Notes under the pieces: model-generated | Databases searched by the model: none | Seen by the model: only the letters and a program-made list of their open reading frames with translations | Told to the model about the DNA's origin: nothing | Shown: positions 59,505-64,000 of the stretch, piece by piece | How positions within the stretch are numbered: the first letter of the stretch is position 1 | Layout of the letters: each line of letters starts with the position of its first letter | Position numbers and translations under genes: made by a program | Assembly (NCBI GenBank): GCA_046290495.1 | Contig: JBKAGT010000005.1 | Coordinates: 1,116,001 to 1,180,000, forward strand | Direction of reading: 5' to 3' | Length of the DNA: 64,000 bases | Source: PGYR01 sp046290495 | GTDB taxonomy: Bacteria > Bacteroidota > Ignavibacteria > Kapaibacteriales > UBA2268

Positions 59505-62288
59505 ATGAAAAAGCAAGCAATACTAATCGCCCTGATTATACTCTCCTCACTTTCTATTTCTGCAAAGGATATAGTAGTGATAAATAGCGAGAATGGTAAG
59601 CCACTTGTAGGCGCAAAAGCATTTACTGAGAATGACTCGTTAATCTCTAACAGGTACGGTGAACTAAGTAATTCTGAAATTACCTCTGTTGATTTTGTCA
59701 CTTATAACAACATTCATCTGAATAGTACATTGCAAAACGATACTCTAGTTGTTGATTTTCCGTTTACCTTAGAGTCACCTAAAAAGCTCGGAACTATAGA
59801 AGGGAAAGTTACTGACAAAATAGGAAAAGGACTTCCGATTATTGGAATAGAACTAACTAAAGATGGCTTTTCTTATAAATGTTACACTGAAGCAAATGGT
59901 GATTATTCTTTTGATTACTTGTCTGTAGGTAATTGGAATATAACTGTACACAAAAGTAAGGACTATGATTCATATGATAGTGAAATAGAAGTAAATCCGA
60001 ATGATAAGCTTGTTCAAAATCATCAAATTATTTTAGAGAACTATCCACCACCTATTGGTTCTATTTCTGGAGTAGTTTTCGATGAAGATGGTAATCCAGC
60101 TGTCAACGCTTCAGTCTTGGTTGTTGGTACTACTAAGGTTAGTAAGGTAAATCCAAAAGGATACTTTAAAATTGATAGTTTGAAAAAAGGATTATATAAA
60201 TTAAAAGCTTCAAGTCAAGGCTATTCTCCAATTGTAAAGGAAATTTCCATTGAGGATGATAATGTCACTGATGTAGAATTTAATTTAACTGTAGGCTTTG
60301 CACAGATTATAGAACCCAAACTCCTTGACTGGGATAATTTTCAAGATTCTATCAAATCTAGAAAAGGTTGTGGTAACATTATGAATCCAACTCAAGGTTC
60401 AATTCTAAACCAACCCTTAAATGATTCATTAATTAAAATAGATAATAGCTTAATATATGGTAGCATTGCAGGTGAAGTACATGATGAACATGGTAATCCA
60501 GCTGTTGGGGCTTCAGTTATAATTGTTGGAACTACTAAAGGTGCAATAGTAAAAGTTAGTGGAGAATTTGTAATTGAAAACGTTAGAAAAGGTGAATATG
60601 AGTTAAAAATTTCTAGTATCGGTTACGACCCAATAATGAAAAAAGTTTTTGTTTATCCTAATAATAAAACAAAAGTAAACTTTGAATTATCAGTAGGTTC
60701 TGTTCAAGTAGATGAGCTTGTAATAATTGACAGAGCTAGTTCAGCAAGCGGTGGCTCTATGAACAACCCATTAGCTCCAAGAAAAGTTGTGACTTCTTCG
60801 AGTGGCGTTACAACTTCAGGAAAAGGATATTCTGTTAGAGGTTCCAGAGCTAACAGCACTCAAGTCCAAGTAAATGGCCTAGACCCAGGCAACCAATTTA
60901 CTGGAGGATATGCTTCATCTAACAATGAAATAATAGAAGCAGGTCAGCTAACTTCTGGTGAGGTGAATGACTTTAGGAAGTGGGAAATGTGGTCTGACAT
61001 TGCCAAAGATGAACTTAGTTCTTATATTGATGATTGGGGGATTGAGCCTACTAATCGATATACTGTTCAACTGACTTCACTTGACAATAGACCAGTTATT
61101 GATGCAAGGGTTAATCTAATTAATCAAATAGGCAAAGTTATCTGGTCTGCAAGAAGTGACAACACTGGTAAAGCTGAGCTGTGGGCAGATGCGTATAACG
61201 AAATAGACGATGACACAAGTGGATTGGCAGTAGAAGTATTCTACAAAGGTAAGAGAAAGTTTGAAAGAAATATCTCTGCTTTCAAAGATGGTATAAACTT
61301 TATTCAAGTAGATGAATATTGCTCCCAACCTAATAAGGTAGATATTCTATTTGCAATGGATGCTACTGGCTCAATGGGAGATGAAATTGAGTATTTGAAA
61401 ACTGAGCTTCTGGATATTATTGATAGATTGGAGCAATCGAACAATGATATAGATTTACGAATTGGTTCACTATTCTATCGCGATTATGATTACCCATTCA
61501 GTCAGCTGTTATCTACTCATGATCTTACTGATGATATTTCTTCTGTGAATGAATTTATTAATTCTGAGAAAGCAATTAGTGGGAATAGCACTCCCGAGGC
61601 AGTAGATGTAGCACTTAGCTCTGCTTTAAATGAGTTCACTTGGTCTGATGATGCAATAGCTCGAATTATGTTCTTGATATTAGACGCACCTCCACATAGT
61701 GATGAGCAAACCATGAGAAGATTCAAGGAACTAACAGCAAAAGCAGCTGAAATGGGGATAAGGATAATTCCATTGGTAGCTAGTGGAATTAACAAAAGTG
61801 ATGAATATCTAATGCGCTCGGTAGCTTTGCTTACAAATGGGACTTATCTCTTCTTAACTGATGATAGCGGTATTGGCAATAGTCACATAAAACCTACTAC
61901 TGATAGCTATGATGTGGAAATGATGAATGAAATGATAGTAAGAATCATCAACCAATTCATTGATGTTCCAAAATGTGGTAGCGATGAAATAGAATATGCT
62001 AACAAAATAGAAGACAAGATATACAACAAACAAGAAACTATAAATCAAGATATTTCAGAATATATAAAGATTTACCCGAACCCAACTGATGGACCGCTGA
62101 CACTATCATTACAAGAAGAATATGACAATCTATTTGTGGTGGATATGAATGGCAAAATATTATTCAAAGTCGAAGCAGCCCAAGGTGACATTCAGGTTAA
62201 TCTTTCGAACTTCCCAAGTGGCGCATACTTCTTGAAATATAACAAAGATGGAGCGTGGGGTAGTACTCAGCTGCAGTTGATAAGATAA
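59505..62288 (+). CDS. Secreted multi-domain protein: carboxypeptidase-regulatory domains, TonB-plug-like segment, vWA domain, T9SS tail
   Basis: 927 residues: signal peptide (AILIALIILSSLSISA); carboxypeptidase-regulatory-like domains at about 95-175, 184-265 and 319-395; a segment at about 400-470 (VDELVIIDR, GYSVRGSRANSTQVQVNGLD, GNQFTGGY) like the plug of TonB receptors; an Ig-like stretch (515-600, RYTVQLTSLDNRPVIDARV); a von Willebrand A domain from 610 with MIDAS motif FAMDATGSMGD; and a C-terminal sorting domain (855-927, YPNPTDGPLTLSL, FPSGAYFLKYNKDG). No barrel follows the plug-like part. It is probably exported to the surface. Function unknown. A paralogue follows. Confidence 0.85.
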   Translation: MKKQAILIALIILSSLSISAKDIVVINSENGKPLVGAKAFTENDSLISNRYGELSNSEITSVDFVTYNNIHLNSTLQNDTLVVDFPFTLESPKKLGTIEGKVTDKIGKGLPIIGIELTKDGFSYKCYTEANGDYSFDYLSVGNWNITVHKSKDYDSYDSEIEVNPNDKLVQNHQIILENYPPPIGSISGVVFDEDGNPAVNASVLVVGTTKVSKVNPKGYFKIDSLKKGLYKLKASSQGYSPIVKEISIEDDNVTDVEFNLTVGFAQIIEPKLLDWDNFQDSIKSRKGCGNIMNPTQGSILNQPLNDSLIKIDNSLIYGSIAGEVHDEHGNPAVGASVIIVGTTKGAIVKVSGEFVIENVRKGEYELKISSIGYDPIMKKVFVYPNNKTKVNFELSVGSVQVDELVIIDRASSASGGSMNNPLAPRKVVTSSSGVTTSGKGYSVRGSRANSTQVQVNGLDPGNQFTGGYASSNNEIIEAGQLTSGEVNDFRKWEMWSDIAKDELSSYIDDWGIEPTNRYTVQLTSLDNRPVIDARVNLINQIGKVIWSARSDNTGKAELWADAYNEIDDDTSGLAVEVFYKGKRKFERNISAFKDGINFIQVDEYCSQPNKVDILFAMDATGSMGDEIEYLKTELLDIIDRLEQSNNDIDLRIGSLFYRDYDYPFSQLLSTHDLTDDISSVNEFINSEKAISGNSTPEAVDVALSSALNEFTWSDDAIARIMFLILDAPPHSDEQTMRRFKELTAKAAEMGIRIIPLVASGINKSDEYLMRSVALLTNGTYLFLTDDSGIGNSHIKPTTDSYDVEMMNEMIVRIINQFIDVPKCGSDEIEYANKIEDKIYNKQETINQDISEYIKIYPNPTDGPLTLSLQEEYDNLFVVDMNGKILFKVEAAQGDIQVNLSNFPSGAYFLKYNKDGAWGSTQLQLIR

Positions 62289-62324
62289 TTCAAAACTTAA
62301 CTGTTTCAAAACAGGAGTCCAAAA

Positions 62325-64000
62325 TGAAAAAGCAAGCAATACTAATAGCCCTAATTATACTCTCTTCACTTAGTCTTTCTGCAAAGGATATAGTAGTGAT
62401 AAATAGTGAGAATGGGAAGCCATTAGTTGGTGCGACTGTTTTCGGAGATAAAAGTACTATCGTTTCTGATAGATTTGGTAAGCTAAGTAAATCTGAAATA
62501 TCTTTCGTTGTTTTCGTTTCTTATAATAGCATTCACCTGAATAGTACTTTACAAAATGATACCCTCATTGTTGACTTTCCATTTACATTAGATAGCCCCA
62601 GAAAACTTGGTAAGTTAAAGGGAACAGTAAAAGCTGAATTAAACAATCATAAAATTGCAAGATATGTTTTTCTTGAGAAAGACGGATTCACTTATATTGA
62701 CTCTTCAGAATATATGGGTGAATATATATTTGAAAATTTATCCGAAGGAAAATGGGAAATAAAAGTTGATAGCAATTTAAATTTTTTACCATATAGAAAA
62801 CAGTTATTAATAGATACAAATAATACACTTACTCATGACATTATATTAGAAGACAACAGTTACAGATATTGCAGTTTAGAGATTGAAGTGTTAGATGAAT
62901 CTGGTAACCCCTTTAAGGGAGCATTTGTCAATTTAAAAGGGAAAAATATTTCAAAATCAGTAGATGATGAAGGTAAAGCTATTTTTGAAAAGCTTTTACC
63001 AAACACTTATAGCATCAGAGTTGAAACAAATTATCTTTATCATGAAATTGATACAGTTATTGAAACAAAAAATAACACGAATTATAGTTTAACAATTCAG
63101 TTAAAAGCTAAAGATAGAAAAAGTAAAGAAGAAATTGAACTTAGTAAGAGAGAAATTTTAGTGGTTGAAGATATGTTAACTAGTAACTATATTTCAACTT
63201 CAATTAGTTGTCACATACCTCCGGATATTGAACCTCTTGAATCAAAGTCTATTACTTTACTAGAAAACAATGACTATAAAACGTGGAATATTTTATCTGA
63301 CTTCTCAATTAAAGAACTTAGTTCCTTTACTGAAGATTGGGGGATAAAACCAACCAACCGATATACTGTTCAGCTAACTTCTATTGACAATAGACCAGTA
63401 ATAGATGCAAAAGTAAATCTTATAAATCAAGTTGGTAAGGTTATTTGGTCTGCAAGAAGTGATAACACTGGTAAAGCTGAGCTATGGGCAGATGCGTATA
63501 GAGAAATAGACGATAACACAAGTGGACTTGCAGTAGAAGTATTATATAAAGAAAAAAGAATATATCAGCAGAATATAACTACATTCAATGATGGTATAAA
63601 CTTCATTCAAGTTGATGAATATTGCACCCAACCTAATAAGGTAGATATTCTTTTTGCCATAGATGCTACTGGATCTATGGGTGATAGAATTGAGTATTTA
63701 AATTCAGAACTTGAAGAAATGGTCAGTAATTTGATTAAGAATAATAGTGAAATTGATTTACGTGTAGGCTCAGTATTCTATAGAGATTATTTCTTCCCTA
63801 AAGACGAACTAGTGAATACTCATAATTTTACAAAAGATATTTTTTCATTAAATGATTTTTTGGGTTCACAGGAATCAATTTGTAATTTTAATACTCATCA
63901 AGCAGTTGATGTTGCATTAAGTTCTGCCGTAAATGAATTTTCTTGGTCAGAAAATGCAAGAGCTAGAATAATGTTTCTAAAAACAGATACGAAACCACAT
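62325..64000 (+). CDS. Paralogue of the preceding vWA protein (runs off right edge)
   Basis: The ATG at 62325 opens a frame that remains open to the window edge (558 codons). The signal peptide and first ~90 residues nearly repeat those of the previous gene (MKKQAILIALIILSSLS, VVINSENGKPLVGA), as do the Ig-like segment (RYTVQLTSIDNRPVIDAKVNL) and vWA start (FAIDATGSMGDRIEYLN). In between it has different beta domains, and no plug-like RGSR segment. The upstream bases ACAGGAGTCCAAAATGAAAA are shared by both genes. The sorting tail would lie beyond the edge. Confidence 0.85.

Noticed and set aside
1..64000. CRISPR array, prophage or intact insertion sequence
   Set aside because: No regularly spaced repeats, no phage genes and no transposase frames were found.

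Overview
The window looks like a piece of chromosome from a low-GC, Gram-negative member of the Bacteroidota/Chlorobi (FCB) group. It may be an Ignavibacteria- or Kapabacteria-like lineage, but that placement is an inference from gene content, not a phylogeny. Supporting signs are C-terminal type IX secretion (T9SS)-like sorting domains on large secreted proteins, a bamA-uppS pair, promoters of the Bacteroidota type (TTG, 20 nt, TAnnTTTG), a tiny mS38-like basic protein, a TonB receptor under a TPP riboswitch, and an EF-G pair of the two-factor type.

Layout. 1-2.5 kb: the start of bamA and uppS (minus strand), then HU and a 30-residue basic protein (plus). 2.5-4.8 kb: a leucine-rich-repeat lipoprotein. 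4.8-7.8 kb: a long leader with a TPP riboswitch, then a TonB-dependent receptor that is probably a thiamin importer. 7.9-9.8 kb: three tandem paralogues of a secreted protein of unknown function. 9.8-17.5 kb (minus): a DUF305 membrane protein, an orphan gene, an NdpA-like nucleoid protein and five glycosyltransferases, probably for surface polysaccharide or LPS. 17.5-18.8 kb: a PAP2 phosphatase and a LolD-like ATPase.

18.8-38.9 kb (minus): one continuous translation block in the order fusA(EF-G1)-rpsL-rpsG-fusA(EF-G2)-tuf-rpsJ-rplC-rplD-rplW-rplB-rpsS-rplV-rpsC-[rplP-rpmC-rpsQ-rplN-rplX-rplE]-rpsN-rpsH-rplF-rplR-rpsE-rpmD-rplO-secY-infA-rpmJ-rpsM-rpsK-rpoA-rplQ. A consensus promoter and leader hairpin lie just upstream. 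The six bracketed genes are present but broken by many small indels confined to about 1.7 kb. That is much more likely to be unpolished sequence than real gene loss. rpsD and map are absent from their usual places.

39-50 kb: a minus-strand cell-envelope operon (FN3-like secreted protein, HExxH protease, ABC ATPase, lytic transglycosylase, SDR, murI), then rarA and mltG (plus), metK and an mltD-type LysM transglycosylase (minus). 50.4-54.1 kb: a large secreted FG-GAP/T9SS protein followed by an orphan OmpR-type response regulator. 54.2-56.6 kb: a minus-strand Fe-S group (A-type carrier, PaaE-like reductase, SUF DUF59 protein, SufE). 56.8-59.2 kb: an M14 peptidase and a DUF2461 protein. 59.2-59.5 kb: an intergenic stretch of dispersed-type repeats. 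59.5-64 kb: two tandem large secreted proteins combining carboxypeptidase-regulatory domains and a von Willebrand A domain. The first also carries a TonB-plug-like motif without a barrel; the second runs off the right edge.

The most interesting items are the modular plug/vWA tandem, a dispersed hairpin repeat whose two copies show compensatory stem changes, the acidic repeat tail on ribosomal protein L17, the split EF-G pair in one operon, and the three orphan paralogues. No CRISPR array, tRNA, rRNA, prophage or intact insertion sequence was seen.
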